Source: Anniella stebbinsi (taxonomy: Eukaryota > Chordata > Lepidosauria > Squamata > Anniellidae). Taken from it: a stretch of DNA of 64,000 nucleotides. Positions 42,505 to 54,580 of the stretch are shown in pieces. Below the pieces are notes generated by a model. It saw only the letters and a program-made list of their open reading frames with translations. It was not told where the DNA came from and ran no database searches. Location: NCBI GenBank assembly GCA_029215795.1, contig JARDYH010000003.1:64736109-64800108 (forward strand), in the 5' to 3' direction. Numbering within the stretch: the stretch's first letter is position 1; every line of letters starts with the position of its first letter. Made by a program: the position numbers and the translations under genes.

Positions 42505-44985
42505 AATTCGTATTACACAGTGTACTCATTGTTGTTTACAATGAGTTGTACCTGCCCTTTCCAAGGATGGGGATGTGGGTTGGAGAGGAACACAAGGAGA
42601 GAGAATGGTCTCGGGAATGATGTAAATGATTTTACTGATGAAAAGCCTGGTGCGTTTCAGCCTTTTTCTTTATCATTAGGCCTTCTTCAAAGGGTTGTAA
42701 CAATGTCTGTAGAGATTTGACAACATATTGTCTTGTGCTGTAAACACTGGCAACTGGACAGGCCGAAACACGCTGGGCATTTCATCAATGAAATTGTTTA
42801 CGGCATCCTCACTCTTTGTGTTCTCCTTGGATGCGCAACTGCCTTGCACCTATGCTGGAGATGGCCAATGGATTGTTTGGACCCTCCAATAATAGACCTC
42901 CAGGAAAGTAAAGAAAAATAGCAGCCTCAATTAGATTGACGTGATTAGTGGAATGTGTAGTTTGGGCCTAATGTACTTGTTTGCTTGGATTCTGAAGGTG
43001 AACTCTTCTTGAGAGCCTCCCCAGTAAAATGGCCCTTGAGCTCTAATTAAAACCACAATAAGAAAAATTAATACTGTCTTTTCTCTCACAGCTGGCTGAT
43101 CTCTGCATCCTATTGACTTCAGAGGAATGAACCATCCAGTTCTAATGGGTTGTGTTAGTTGCAGTGACACAAACAAAGTTTGATACCATAGCAGCTAAAG
43201 AGGTAGCCAAGTAGTGAGTTGCTTGGGGATGTGCAGCTCTGCTCTCTAACCCTTGAAGTGACATGAATCCATGCAAGGAATTTGGGCCCCATTGAAACTA
43301 TTGCAAGGGTCCTTTGGGTTATAACGTATTTCCCATTATTTTCTTCCCACCATACCACCTCCAAAATATGTACTTGCAATAGTTTCAGTGAGAACACAGA
43401 TACTCTGACAGGTTCTGCTGTGGCATCTCTGAGACTGGTGTTGGATCTCTACTCAAAAACCTGGTTTGTTAAGCCATACATGATGTCCAAACCCAAACTT
43501 TGGGTTGTTGGTGGGACAAAAACCCAGAGTTTGAACCCATGTAGCTCACTCCTACCGCATTTCCAGTAACCCATTTGTAACCATGGGGCATTGCCAATGT
43601 GAGAACCAGCTCTCAAAGAGACTCTCCTTTAAGCCAGTTCTCACCCCCTACTGTATTCCCAACCAACCCTGTGTGCTGCTTCTTCAGAGGAATGGCTAAT
43701 CAAATCATGCCAAATTATATCCTAGACTAGAGTGGATGCAAGCAATCATTTACCAAATGATCATTTTCCGTAGCATGCGTATAACCACTTGCTATGGCAG
43801 AAAGGAAGTCATCCATACAAACCTGCCAATTGCTGAAGAGAATTGATCACACACCTGCTCCTAATTAGAAATCCAAAGAAGTAAGTGAGTGGTAAGATTC
43901 TTCTCATTACTTGGCAGGACATTTCAGATGACTGGCTTACTACTTCATCAAACATTGTGTGAGTTGCCCTAGGTTTGGAGAGCTCAAGAAAGCACACTCT
44001 GGCTTCTGCCATCAGCCAGGAGACCTAGAGCCATGGGGGGGGGGGGGCTGCACCCCCTGCTTCCCAGGAATAACCTCAAGCCAAGGGCCCACCTGTAAGC
44101 TAGGGAAGGAGCACTTGCAGGGAGTTCACTTCCCATTCCCTGCCAGGAAGTACACTCAGCTCCCAGTGACCGTTACCTTGGAACTATAAAAGTAAGGGGG
44201 AAGAATGCTCTAACCCCTTCCTTTGGCCAAAAGAACAGGAGCAACCAATTACTACTCAATGCAAGAATGCCAGCTAGGGATCAGCCTGGCCCAAAGTGCA
44301 TTTAAATGTCCACTCAGAGCTTGCCACCTTGAAAAACAGATCTCCAATGGTGTAGTAGATCCAGGGCTCACAGGAATGCAGCACTGGCACTTAACGATTA
44401 GCAGGAATGCTGATATCATCTGCCACCCCCACTCAGAATTCCCTGTTGCCTCTGAGCTTAGCTGCAACCCCCCCCCCCCCGCAGCTGATGAGGTGGGTGG
44501 GATGAATGTTGTCAGCAACAATATATAGCTGTGAGCTATCCCTGTTGTAATGCAAAGTATTTTGGGATGGCCTGGACTTGGGTGGGCAATTCAGACCCAG
44601 TAGCTTTATGAAAGACCTGCTCCTACTAAAAACAGCTCGAGTTGGTTTGTTGATTCAGATCAACACAGCTGCCTGCATTTTTGGCCTCTCTTTGGGGCTG
44701 TGGCCCTGGGAACTGTCACGATGAGTGCCTGTACTTCAAAATTTAGGACTATACCCCTGCTGACCTGCCTTCTCATCCTTTCCCCTCCACTACCCTTCCG
44801 TTGCTCATTTATAAGCCTGATGGCTGGGCCTCTCCCTCGCTTTTTTCATTTATTGATGTGAGCTGTTATGATAAACAATAATTGTCTGAAAAGCAGGATA
44901 AAATACAATCAATCAACAATCAATAATTAAATAATATTCATCCCTCGTACTTTGACAAGAGGCTCCATAAGGCCATAAATTATAT
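42505..44985. other. Mostly unique DNA; no gene supported
   Basis: About 2.5 kb without recognised repeat families. G or C homopolymers at 44035-44047 and 44469-44480. ORFs such as 43282-43569, 44223-44528 and 44252-44521 have no family and overlap on opposite strands. Confidence 0.5.
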
Positions 44986-44991
44986 CAAGCC

Positions 44992-45015
44992 TATATATAT
45001 ATATATATATATATA
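44992..45015. repeat. (TA)n microsatellite
   Basis: About 12 TA units. Confidence 0.93.
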
Positions 45016-45045
45016 GACCAAAATTAGCAATCCTGTGCATGTTTA

Positions 45046-45241
45046 TTCAGAAACATAGGAAGTTGCCTTCTACTGAGCCAACCCGTGGGTCCCTCTAGCC
45101 CAATATTGTCAACACTGTGGCAGAAGCTCTCCAGATTTTCAGGCAGGATTCTTTCCCAGCCCTACCTGGAGATGTAGGGGATTGAACCAGGGGCATTCTA
45201 CCTGGAAAACAGGTGCTCTTCCATTGAGTCACAACCCATCC
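45046..45241 (-). repeat. tRNA-derived SINE, complete, antisense
   Basis: On the minus strand: tRNA-like A box TGACTCAATGGAAGAGC (plus 45215-45231), B box GGTTCAATCCCC (plus 45177-45188), then the body CTACATCTCCAGGTAGGGCT...GGAGAGCTTCTGCC and the CAGTAGAAGGCAACTTCCTA end. A different SINE family from 8926-9126. Confidence 0.87.
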
Positions 45242-45373
45242 CACAGAAGAAAGAAAGTCCCTCTGCTTAAAATGGAATTTAATAATAGTAGGGAGTTTCT
45301 ATATGCTGCTGCATTGGTGTCTCATTCCCTCAAAACCCCACAGCATTGCTGCTGTAAGGTGGAATTAAGTTAG

Positions 45374-45480
45374 TGCCTATCTACACTACTGCTTTAAAAT
45401 GGTTTATAACAGTTGGAAACCGTTATTAACCAGTTTAAAACTGTTATAAACTGTGTTAAAGCAGTAGTGTAGATAGGCTC
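45374..45480. mobile_element. Near-perfect palindromic MITE, 'ATCTACAC' family (107 bp)
   Basis: TGCCTATCTACACTACTGC and AACAGTT on the left mirror GCAGTAGTGTAGATAGGC on the right. Flanked by TTAG on both sides (45370-45373 and 45481-45484). A shorter, more symmetrical derivative of 7940-8093. Confidence 0.85.
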
Positions 45481-45484
45481 TTAG

Positions 45485-47060
45485 ACTGCAGGAGGGAGGA
45501 CAGGCTATCCAGCCAGAAAAGCCACAGCATTGGCAGCCATTCAGCTTGTCAAGTCTGCCCCTGCCCTGTGGTCCCATGCTTTCCCGATCTGCCCACTTGC
45601 ATAACCCGAATCAAGGCCACCACTGACACACATAGAAACAATGTGGTGACCTCGAAGCAAAGGGAAGTCATGATAAATCAACACTTTGGGGAGGAAAGCT
45701 TGTCGTGGCTGCGAGTTGGCGGCTGCATCATATAAGCTACACAGCGCCACTACACAGCCACAATGGGGTAAATAGGGCATATAGACACCCCCTACATGTG
45801 TGTATCCAATTCTTATTTGGATATCCAATCCAAATAATACAATTCTTCTTTGCGTGGGAGTAAGCCCCATTCACCTAAATGTGACTTATCTCTGAGTGGA
45901 CATGGCTAGGGGTGTGCTGTAAAACAGTCAATTGGGCAAGAATATGGTGAACATTGACAAGTTTTTTGGGAGGGTGCTAGGAGAAACTATTTTTCTTGGC
46001 AATTTAGCCAGGCACATTCGTTCTTTTGTTCTTCCACGGTAGCACCAGCTGCCACTGTCAAACCATGGCCTCTAATTTCTAGTTCTAGGTGATAGGTATT
46101 GCCCTGAGGAAAGTAGGATCTTCAGGTTAAGTAAGTTGGGACACATAAACACAAGGCTGTCAGCCTTATCCCAAAAAGTGTTTTTTCCCCTTGAGGTAAA
46201 AAATGCAGGGAAGAGAATGCAGTTTAGCTTTCCCTTATATTAGGAAAATCATCATCAGGAAGATGTAGGTTTGACTTTAGCTTGCTATCCTAAGGCAAAA
46301 TGTGTCTTTGCTACATTTCACCTGAGGTAAACACACCTATCCGCCCCGCCCCCACCCCAAATAGTCAAGTCCAAACAGAGTCAAGGAAGGTGGATTCATT
46401 GAAGAAAATGAAACTTAGGTATGCAGTCTGGCTGCATGTACAATTTGCATGTCTGAAGGTTTTGCTTTTTACCCACCTTATCCATTATTTTTATAGATAT
46501 TTGCCTGGTCTTTATTAGGTAGCAATTTACCGTTCACTTCATCAGTGTAAGTAGGTCTGGAAGGAAAAAATCTGGAGTAGCAGTGACATCAGCAGCAGCA
46601 AAGCACCTGTGAATACTTTTATATTCAAGTTCGAAAGAGCTTTGAATTGCAGCTTCCGAGTGCCCCAAATTGCTATATGTAGAAACATCAGAGGCAGCTG
46701 ACTTGATAAATTTAACTGCTGGGTTCCTGACATAATTACAACTCCATTTTTAGTGTGAGGCTATCTTTTGCACATTGTCATCAACAATGCTTCAAAATTG
46801 CCGAGGAGGCTGCCATTCTCGACATGCCTTGTTTGATTTTTTTTTTACTGAACTTGAGATGGACCATTTTATATTGTGTTTGCACACAGCTATTGATGGC
46901 AAACTGAAGCCCTCTTCACACATTAATCCTGTGAAAGGGGTAAATGTATGGAAAAGGACACCACTGTCTCCGTCCCAGAAGGCCGCACAACTTCATCCCT
47001 CCCCCACTCACCATACAGCCCACCATCTATGGGTTGAGAATGATGTGGATGTCTGGGGTA
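45485..47060. other. Mostly unique DNA
   Basis: 45850-45905 holds a fragment of the short palindromic MITE (GGAGTAAGCCCCATTCACC). ORF 45541-45870 (minus) overlaps that repeat and has no family. Otherwise nothing recognised. Confidence 0.5.
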
Positions 47061-47067
47061 TCTTAAA

Positions 47068-47303
47068 TAGGGTGACCATATAAAAAGGAGGACATGGCTT
47101 CTGTATCTTTAACAGTGAACTGCAGGAGTCCTGCTCTATTTTGTATCTGGCCACTGTGACTGTTGTGAAGCTTCAACTGTTGTGATGAAGAGGGAATTTC
47201 ACCAGGTGCTGCATGCATACAAATGACACCTGCTGAAATTCCCTTTTCAATACAACCGTTAAAGATACAGGAGCCCTGTCCTCCTTTTCATATGGTCACC
47301 CTA
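47068..47303. mobile_element. Palindromic hAT-like MITE, copy 4 (236 bp, shortened)
   Basis: TAGGGTGACCATATAAAAAG at left and the complement at right; arms carry AATTCCC and GATGAAGAGGGAATTTCACC. The middle is deleted compared with the 320-bp copies. The target duplication is not clear (ATCTTAAA / ATGGTAGA). Confidence 0.85.
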
Positions 47304-47309
47304 ATGGTA

Positions 47310-47780
47310 GATTCACTGGAACAATGGGAAAAGACTAGCCCTTCACCTTTCCTGTGCCCTCATTGGCTGTGTCTCTCCAAAGACAGCATCTGATTGGTTC
47401 GGCTCACTGCTATTCAAAGTTGAGAAAGAAAGAAAACTTTCCTTTGAAATGGTACACTGTGGGGCTGCCAACTGCCACTGTGCTTCCTTGTACTAGTGAG
47501 TTGAGAGGACAAGGAGCCACCGCCACTGAGCCGCAGCATCTGCCCAGTAAAAAATAAAATAAATAAAATAAAAGGAAGGCTGGCATAAGGCAGGGGTGGG
47601 GGTGGGAAAGCTACTTGCCTAGCCCCCACCCCACAAATGTAGCTGTCTTGCTCTGGGTGGGTCAGGCTCAGCTCTGGGCCAAACAAAAAGGGCTAAGCCA
47701 AAAGCAAGTCACCAGACAAGCAAAAGGTCAAACACAGTTGTCTCAGTCCAGCAAGAGGGCAGTTCAAAGTGGGCCATGTT
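47310..47780. other. Unrecognised DNA
   Basis: No feature supported; a (AATAAA)n-like patch lies at 47553-47570. Possibly belongs with the acidic ORF downstream, but that is only proximity. Confidence 0.4.
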
Positions 47781-47781
47781 C

Positions 47782-47991
47782 TCATAGGCTAGGTGATGCC
47801 TCAGTATCCTTCTCTGCTTCAGAAACTGAGCTCTCTGCCTCTTGAGGAGGCAAATCTGAAGGCATCACCTCTGAGGGCCTAGGATCATCTTGGATAGTGC
47901 TGGAGTCTTCTGAGGCAACCTCTTCCTTGAGGACATCTGGTTCTGAAGGTTCATGCTCTTTGTCTGATGAGGAATCCCCCAGGGGAGCCAT
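47782..47991 (-). CDS. Short acidic Ser/Glu/Pro-rich ORF, unknown (possible retroelement fragment)
   Basis: A 69-residue open frame begins MAPLGDSSSDKEHEPSE, continues with runs such as DVLKEEVASEDSS and SVSEAEKDTE, and ends at a stop. The composition (Glu, Asp, Ser, Pro dominate) is unlike the random frames elsewhere and looks like disordered protein, as in gag-like or linker regions of retroelements. No conserved domain, splice context or upstream reading frame was found. It could equally be a chance frame in purine-rich DNA. Function unknown. Confidence 0.25.
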   Translation of the reverse strand: MAPLGDSSSDKEHEPSEPDVLKEEVASEDSSTIQDDPRPSEVMPSDLPPQEAESSVSEAEKDTEASPSL

Positions 47992-47999
47992 GACATTGA

Positions 48000-48680
48000 C
48001 TACACCTCTGCTTGCTCCATCCTCAAGTACCCATCCTTTGAGAGTAAATATTTAAGAATGGGAAGCTTATACATGTAGACCTCTATGTGGCACTGGTATG
48101 GGAGGTGCAAATTGGAAGGCCAGTCATTGACAGGCTCTTTGACTTAGCTGATCACCCATGGAAATGTATGTCTGTGTTCTTTCATTTCTTTTACCCATTT
48201 CAATGGGGATTGTGTATGAGAAATGTCTGTTGGTTTGCAAATAATTAGACATCTTTTCAATTTCCCATGTACCTATTACAGTGTCTTCAGGAGGACTTCA
48301 TATACCTGTGAAAAATGTTTAACTCCCACCTGAGCACACAGTTTGACACAATAAGGTTGATTTGACCTGCTACTACTCATCACTATGAACCAGTCATTTG
48401 GAAACAGAATAGGATCGGTTTAGCTGACAGAGAAAAATCATCTTTACACTTATCCAATTATATAAATGCAAAATCAAAACTTCCCTCTGCTCGCTCAGTT
48501 GCTGCGTTTCTAGGTGCTTCATTGTGCTTGCTACTCTCATCGAAATGGAGGCCTTAAATGTTCATACATCTGTGTAAGAATTTACCCAATGAAACAAAAC
48601 ATGGGCTTCAGTTTTATTTAAAAAAATGTTTCTGAGTTGCCTTTTGCCCCAGGAGGGCCCCAAGGTGACTTACACTTTAA
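48000..48680. other. Unique DNA
   Basis: Nothing recognised. Confidence 0.5.
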
Positions 48681-48685
48681 ACAAT

Positions 48686-48878
48686 GGAGGCTGGTGTTTC
48701 CAATTTTGGTGGGGCTCTGAATCATTCTGGGTTTCAGTCAGAACCAGCCATAATACTAAAGGAGCTTTCTAAGGTACTCAACCCTATCCCCAAATTAGGT
48801 TCATTAGAGTTCTGACTAGTTCTGACTGAAACCCAGAGTGGATTCACAGCCCCACCAAAATCAGAGCTGCCAGCCTTC
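48686..48878. mobile_element. Foldback MITE with about 60-bp arms
   Basis: GAGGCTGGTG...TTTTGGTGGGGCTCTGAAT...TGGGTTTCAGTCAGAAC at left is mirrored by GTTCTGACTGAAACCCAGAG...CAGCCCCACCAAAAT...GCCAGCCTT at right. No clear target duplication. Confidence 0.75.
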
Positions 48879-48892
48879 ACTGATTTTAAATC

Positions 48893-49030
48893 AGAGATGG
48901 GGGACATGTAGCCCTACAGATGCTGGGGCACTATGAGTCCCATCAACCTTAGTCAGCAGAGCCAATGGTGAGGGATGATGAAAGCTGTAGTCCAATGAGA
49001 TCTGCAAAGCCACATGTTTCCCATTCCTGC
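48893..49030. mobile_element. MITE, 'CTCCAGATG' foldback family
   Basis: AGATGGGGGACATGTAGCC, TACAGATGCTGG, AGTCCCATCAACC at left; GTAGTCCAATGAGATCTGC, CACATGTTTCCCATTCC at right. Confidence 0.72.
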
Positions 49031-49034
49031 TTTA

Positions 49035-49495
49035 AAACAATGTGCATACTTTAAAACATTGTACACGTCAAAATTAAGAATAGGATAAAAACATTCTCCT
49101 AGGTGGGTGGAATCAGTGTTGGGCCTAAGGATCTGAAACACACACCAAAAAAAGAGAGAGGGAGAGGGAGAGAATGCATCACCCAAAAAAGAGGAGTAAT
49201 TAATTATTACAGTTTAAATAGCAATACAATAAATCTCAATACAATACAATGATGGACAACCGTCTTTATGGTTCTTTATCTTTAAACTGGAATTGGACCT
49301 GGCAGCTCTTCAAAGAGAGGATGTCTCAAGTAGAGAATAGCCCTCTGTGGAAATGGACACATGGCCACTCTAAGATTGACACTATTTTAGGGAAGATGCC
49401 TGCCTACCTCTCCAGCTCCAAGTGAGAGGAGCTAAGGTTGGCTTGTGGATGGCAAAAAAAATCCAAAAGGCACCTCTGCTGTTCACCACCCAAAG
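49035..49495. other. Unique DNA
   Basis: A short purine-rich (GGGAGA) patch at 49150-49170; nothing else recognised. Confidence 0.45.
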
Positions 49496-49496
49496 A

Positions 49497-50358
49497 AGCA
49501 AATTTGCAGCTCCATCACACATACACCCCCCCCCAGTTTGGATACGCGGTTCCCCCCTCTATTTCCTTAGCGAGTCGAGTGCTGGGCTCTTTCACATCTG
49601 TGCGTTGTTGCGCTATTTGAGCTCATGTATTTTTTCACCTGTATCGCTACTATGCCAGTGAAATCTCCAGCCCCGCCACCTACATTCTCCTTCCCCTTGC
49701 AGTTAATTTTTTATATTTTTTTAATTTTTTAAAATTTCTGCACAAATACAATAGTATAGCAGCCCGAAACTGCACAATTATGGTAAAACAACACACTATG
49801 CTTTCCCCTAAGATCATATTAAACAAGATAATTGAAGAGAAAGTATTACAATTAGTTTCTGGAGACTTCTGTGGTCAATGTTGGCATGGCAAGGGAAAGC
49901 TGACATTGTTTTGGTCAGGAAACCTAGACATGCCTACTCAGGAGTAATAACCATAGAGTTGAATGGGATCGAATCCCAGGCATGGGTGGCAGTGGCCTCT
50001 CTCACCTTCTCCGTGGGGTGTTCAGGTGCCCTCTCTCCCTCCCCCTTGTTGAGCAGTTGAGCAGAGAACCGCTCCACCCCGCCCTCCTCTTTTGTCAGTG
50101 AGACCACCCTTCAATACACATGCCCCCAACAAAAAATGGGATGGTCTGATATCATGCAAGGACAGCAATACATGGGAGGGAGGAACAGCTTTATTGTGCA
50201 CAGAGAGGAAAAAACAGAATTTTCCCGCTCCAAAATAAGATGGAAAACAGAGGGGAAGAGGCAAGATGAGCACAGGACAGGGATGACATCATGTGAGTAC
50301 CACGCTGCAAAAACACATGCCAGGCATAACAAGAGTGTGATAGATCGCTACTGTGGTG
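49497..50358. mobile_element. MITE of the GGCTCCATCACACC family, inverted copy (about 860 bp)
   Basis: Almost colinear with the reverse complement of 58906-59742. Ends AGCTCCATCACACA and (reverse complement) AGCTCCACCACAG. Shared blocks: GGTTCCCCCCTCTATTTCC, GTGCGTTGTTGCGCTATTTG, CAATGTTGGCATGGCAAGG, CATGCCCCCAACAAAAAATG, TCCAAAATAAGATGGAAAAC, GATGACATCATGTGAGTACC. No transposase; the open frames here are repeat shadows. Confidence 0.87.
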
Positions 50359-50530
50359 GAGCTCTTGGACCTGGAGAAGGAAGCAGGGGATGGGCCTGAC
50401 CTCATTCAGATCCCTGAATTCAGAGTGGCACAGGCAGGCACTGTGAGGCATCCAATGCAGTTATGAAACTGTTCTCAGAGAATCCCTTGGGAGAGTTGTT
50501 TTTAAAAGTAACAATAGTATACATGGCACT

Positions 50531-50665
50531 GTCTAAAGGCACATGTGGAGCCACCTTCCTGAAGCCAAACAGGTCTGGTCAGTGTTTGGAGGAGAGACCA
50601 CCTAGAAATCCCACATAGCCACTTTGAGTTCTATGATAGAAGAAGAGTGGGATATAAATGTAAAA

Positions 50666-50708
<43 letters not shown>
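50531..50708 (+). repeat. 5S-rRNA-derived SINE with (ATA)n tail
   Basis: GAAGCCAAACAGGTCTGGTC and TTTGGAGGAGAGACCACC align in order with the 5S rRNA internal promoter (the AAGCTAAGCAGG A-box region and the TTGGATGGGAGACCGCCTGG C-box region). The head is followed by CTTTGAGTTCTATGATAG and AGAGTGGGATATAAATG, the LINE-type tail shared with squamate tRNA SINEs, then about 12 AAT units. It is a retroposed relic, not a 5S gene. Confidence 0.75.
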
Positions 50709-50709
<1 letters not shown>

Positions 50710-52725
50710 GATCTTAGCCAATGGGCTGCAGAAGAGTTATTGTATTTAAATTGACATATACACTCAAATTTTAAACAAATCTGCTAGCTAGCACATTTTG
50801 GCCCTGGGTTGTCTCCATTCATCCTATCAGCTTCAATGGGACTTCATTCACTTCTGCGCAAGGCCTGCCACTAATTGGCTTGAGGGGTTGGACTATCTTG
50901 GTGCTCCATATGTGGGATGCTGCCATTGCCATGCTGCTATTTTGATTTCTACCGGATGTGGATCACATCCTGTGTGGCGCTCTCCCTTGTTCCAGTGTTT
51001 TGAACAGACCAAGTGGAATGTGGCAACTAACAAAGCGCATTTAAAAGAACAGCTATCCTCTTTTCTCTCTTTTTTTTAAAAAAGAGGCCTACACTGCCTT
51101 CCTTCTTTTGGACCAGTTGCTTCCAATTAGACATCATCATAAATACAGGAAGAGTGAACCATTTAAGTTGAATCCAGGATGTTCCAAATAAGAAATACAA
51201 TGCAGGTGCTGTTTATTCACAGCCTTTTGTGACCAAGATGGACAGTCAACCCCATTGTGGATTGACCGTTGTATCAAAGGCCTTGTAAAAGTCCAGCCCC
51301 AACCTTGTTAATACTCTGGTCACCCAAGTAAATTCTTTGTTACTTTTCACAGTGAAAAAAAAAAGACTTCTACTTTATGATTTTATAGCCCTGCCATTAG
51401 AAATCTTTGGCAGAGGGAGGGGGAACCCAACATCCAAACACCCGACATTCCACCCCCAGGTTGCATTCTGCGGTTATGAACTTCCATTTGATCACTGCCC
51501 CGTCAATTTGACATTAACTTCTACAATTTACAACTGTTCGGGCTTTCCACCTATTATTGTCGTACCTCTGCACATGAAAAAGGAAGAGGGGAAAAGGGGA
51601 GAGGCGGGGAAACACCCCTGCTGCCCAGGGGAAGTTTAAAAGAATGTGATGTCTTGTTAAAACCTGAAAGAGCAATAAAAGGGGGAGGGTGGAGAGAGAG
51701 AGAACCTTCCAAGACAGAAAACCAAAGATCTGATAATGAATAATGCTTCGCTCCCTGCTGCGAACACCGCTGACCTGGCATGCAGACCACAGCAAAGTAG
51801 TGAATAATTCACTGTGAGAGTCATAGACCTCCTGGTTAGACCACAGCATTGCTTTGTCTCGCAAGTATGCTCTCCCGCAGCATCAGGCTTGACAGAAGAT
51901 TTCAGTCTCACAAATGCTTAAACAAAAGGGGGGGTGGCAGGCTGCGCAAGCCCACCTTGTATTACAGGAATCAAATTTGTACTGCTTTTAATCCCTTAGC
52001 AGTTGATTCATGCATCCATATGCTTTAGTGGCGGCGGGGGTGGAGGATATGCAACTGAGAAGAGAAGGATGGCTTTGATGAGATGGAGGGATCTAGAATT
52101 ACACATTCTGTCCAAGAAGCTCATCCCCCCCTCTGAAATACATTTAAGTGACTTTTCATTGTCTGCAGCGAAACCGCAAGTCTGAATCTTCGGTGCTGGG
52201 AACGCAAGTGACTTCTCACCCTCCGTGTGTATTTAAGAAAGAAAGGAAGTGTCGTTCATTCCTGTTTTCATATGATGTTGTCTCCTTTGCTATGTGTGCG
52301 AAAGCGAGTGTGTTGCGTTCCCAGACTGACAGGCTGTTCTGCGAGCAAGTCCTCCTGTGTTTATTTTTAGCTTGAAGAGTTAAAGACTTGTAGTCTCAAG
52401 AAAAACAGTAAGGGGTTTCAGTCTGCACCATATCTTGTTTCTCTGTACATGGTAGTGAAGGGAGAATTATCTGCAAAACAGCTCAGCCCTAAGTATTGGA
52501 AGACGATAGCAAGGCAAAGATTTCGCTCCAACCTAGAGCTATATAGCATGCTTATGACTGGCCATTCATGAAAGTTTGTGGGTCATTTCAATAATGACAT
52601 GAACCTCCTGAACAGCAACCGCTCCTTCCCCTGGTTATTCTGTTTTTTTTAAAAAAAACTGGGATATCCTGATTCTTCTGAAATATCTCGGGATTTCCTA
52701 CTGTGCGCAGCTGAAGATACGCTAC
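50710..52725. other. Unique DNA, no gene supported
   Basis: About 2 kb with no recognised repeat, except short G, A and GA homopolymer patches. Open frames 50798-51079, 51337-51639 and 51514-51864 (minus) show no family. Confidence 0.5.
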
Positions 52726-52732
52726 AAAACAC

Positions 52733-52746
52733 CCACTAGAGGGTGC
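52733..52746 (+). promoter_or_regulatory. CTCF-like motif (CCACTAGAGGGTGC)
   Basis: Matches the published CTCF core CCASYAGRKGGCRS at 13 of 14 positions (T for C at position 12). It lies in unique DNA between repeats. A single motif match is weak evidence of binding. Confidence 0.35.
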
Positions 52747-52749
52747 TGT

Positions 52750-54450
52750 CCTATTCAATACTATGAAGAAGGGAAGTTTTCAGTTACAGATCATATGATC
52801 ACCCCTCTCCCCCTTTGTAATTCAGCTCACTATACAATTGCACAAGAGAAGCAGGAAGCAAAGTGCCTGTAAGCAAATGCGATTTCCCTTTAGTCTAAAG
52901 AGGCCCTGTGTGAGGCTGCCATCTTGCACATACTAACTTAAGAGTAAGCCCCATTGAACTCAATGGCATTTGCTTTTCAGTATAAATGCCTGGGAGTAGA
53001 GTTTGAATTAGTCTAACTATCTGTGCTAATTCCTTTGAAATAAAAAGTTTCATACATTGTATAAAAACTCCCAGAGGCCTTGAAGTTGATGAAATGTTCT
53101 TTGGCAGCTAAAAATGGCTTCTGCATGGTTTACCTCTGATATGCCTCTTCCAAGCTGCTAACCCTTGGGAAGCTCCTTGAAATCCGGGGTAATTTGAGAA
53201 GCCTCTTTTTTAGGGTTTTTGGACCATGATCACTCTGAATGTGTATCACCACACTTTCCCCCCTCCCCAATGCTTAGATTGATTCATGTTCATGGCAAAA
53301 GGATTGTCTGAACTGAGCATGATAAAACCATATATGTGGGCTCTCGCGTAATCACTCAACCTGCTTTGCATAGGCTTGTTGTAGTGATGCAAATTACAAT
53401 TTGTGCTCATGATGAACAGTCAAGACAAAGAGAGAAAATGCTCCTGAAACCCAGATTTTTGCCAAGTTTTGAGCTTTTCCAGATGATCCATTTTAATGTG
53501 ATGAATGTGCTGTTCTTGCCTATTTATAGTGCACAGTCCCCAAAAGTCCTTCAGTGCTCTTCTCTACACCAAATGTACTTTTCCCCTTTAGCTACATAGA
53601 TCTTTAGGGTATGGTGTGAGCATTTCCTTCTGCTAGTGTATACCACAGAGATCAGATGAGCTGAAATACCATTAGAGTCACACAATTGGGATCCGCAACA
53701 AAATGTTGCAGAGTGCATTTCAGGGTGCCAGCCAGCATTGCCATGCCCTTTTCAGTCATCCTCCATTCCAACACCACCAACATCCAATTTTCTGGTCCCC
53801 TCACCAACAGATGTTCCATGTCACATGCCCTTTCAATACATTCAGTCCCTCATTAGTCTGTTTGGGGATTTTTGCTCACCAATGGAGCCCTCCATCTTTC
53901 AGGCTGAATGCTGATAGGGCTGCTCTCTTACTATATTTTTCCCAACAATTTTTTTTGTGTGTGTGGATAATGTGAGGTTATCTCGAGCCTGCTGATGACT
54001 GCGTAGGCAGTACGTTTGGGTTACATAAGGGTTAGCACTTGGAGAATGAGTTCCTTGGTTCTTTGACAATACTCTGGTTGCTGAAGATGTTCCCCTCCCG
54101 TGTTATAAAAAACAGGAGGGGAAGAGGGAGAAACATTACAATGTCTCAGATAAAGGAAACAAAGTTGTCCGACGTTTTCTCATCCATGGAGCTCTTGAGA
54201 GAAACAACAACTCTCATCATCTGGCAATAATATTTTCTACAGAGAAATAAACTGCTGTTTTCCATTCATAGTTAAAAAAAAAAGTCTGCCTGAAGGAAGC
54301 ACATATTTGCTATGGCAAATGGCATGCAGTGATTCTTTAGTAGCGTGTTTTTTACATTTCTTCCCAGCTCAAAGGTATTATGATGGAGAATAGATGTCAT
54401 GAGGAAAATACTTAAGAGAAAGTGCTCTAACATTTCTAGCAGGGAAGGGC
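52750..54450. other. Mostly unique DNA
   Basis: 52935-52990 contains a fragment of the short palindromic MITE (CCCCATTGAACTCAATGGC). The rest is unrecognised; ORFs 53336-53599 and 53703-53975 have no family. Confidence 0.5.
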
Positions 54451-54458
54451 CATGGAAC

Positions 54459-54580
54459 CAGTGCGGTATTGTGGTTAGAGCATGTTGAACTAGGACCAGG
54501 GAGACCTTGGTTTAAATTCCCACTCAGCTACAAATACGCTGAGTAACCTTGGACAAGTGTGTCTGTATCTCTCTCTCCCA
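54459..54580 (+). repeat. tRNA-derived SINE, head and body (split by CR1)
   Basis: GTGCGGTATTGTGGTTAGAG (A-box region), GGTTTAAATTCCC (B box, from 54509), then GAGTAACCTTGGACAAG. The family is that of 8926-9126. It resumes at about 54755 after the CR1 insertion. Confidence 0.82.

Noticed and set aside
45541..45870. 109-codon minus-strand frame
   Set aside because: Its start overlaps a common short palindromic repeat, and no family is recognisable.
50531..50640. 5S rRNA gene
   Set aside because: Too diverged, lacks parts of the 5S sequence, and is fused to a SINE tail with an AAT repeat.
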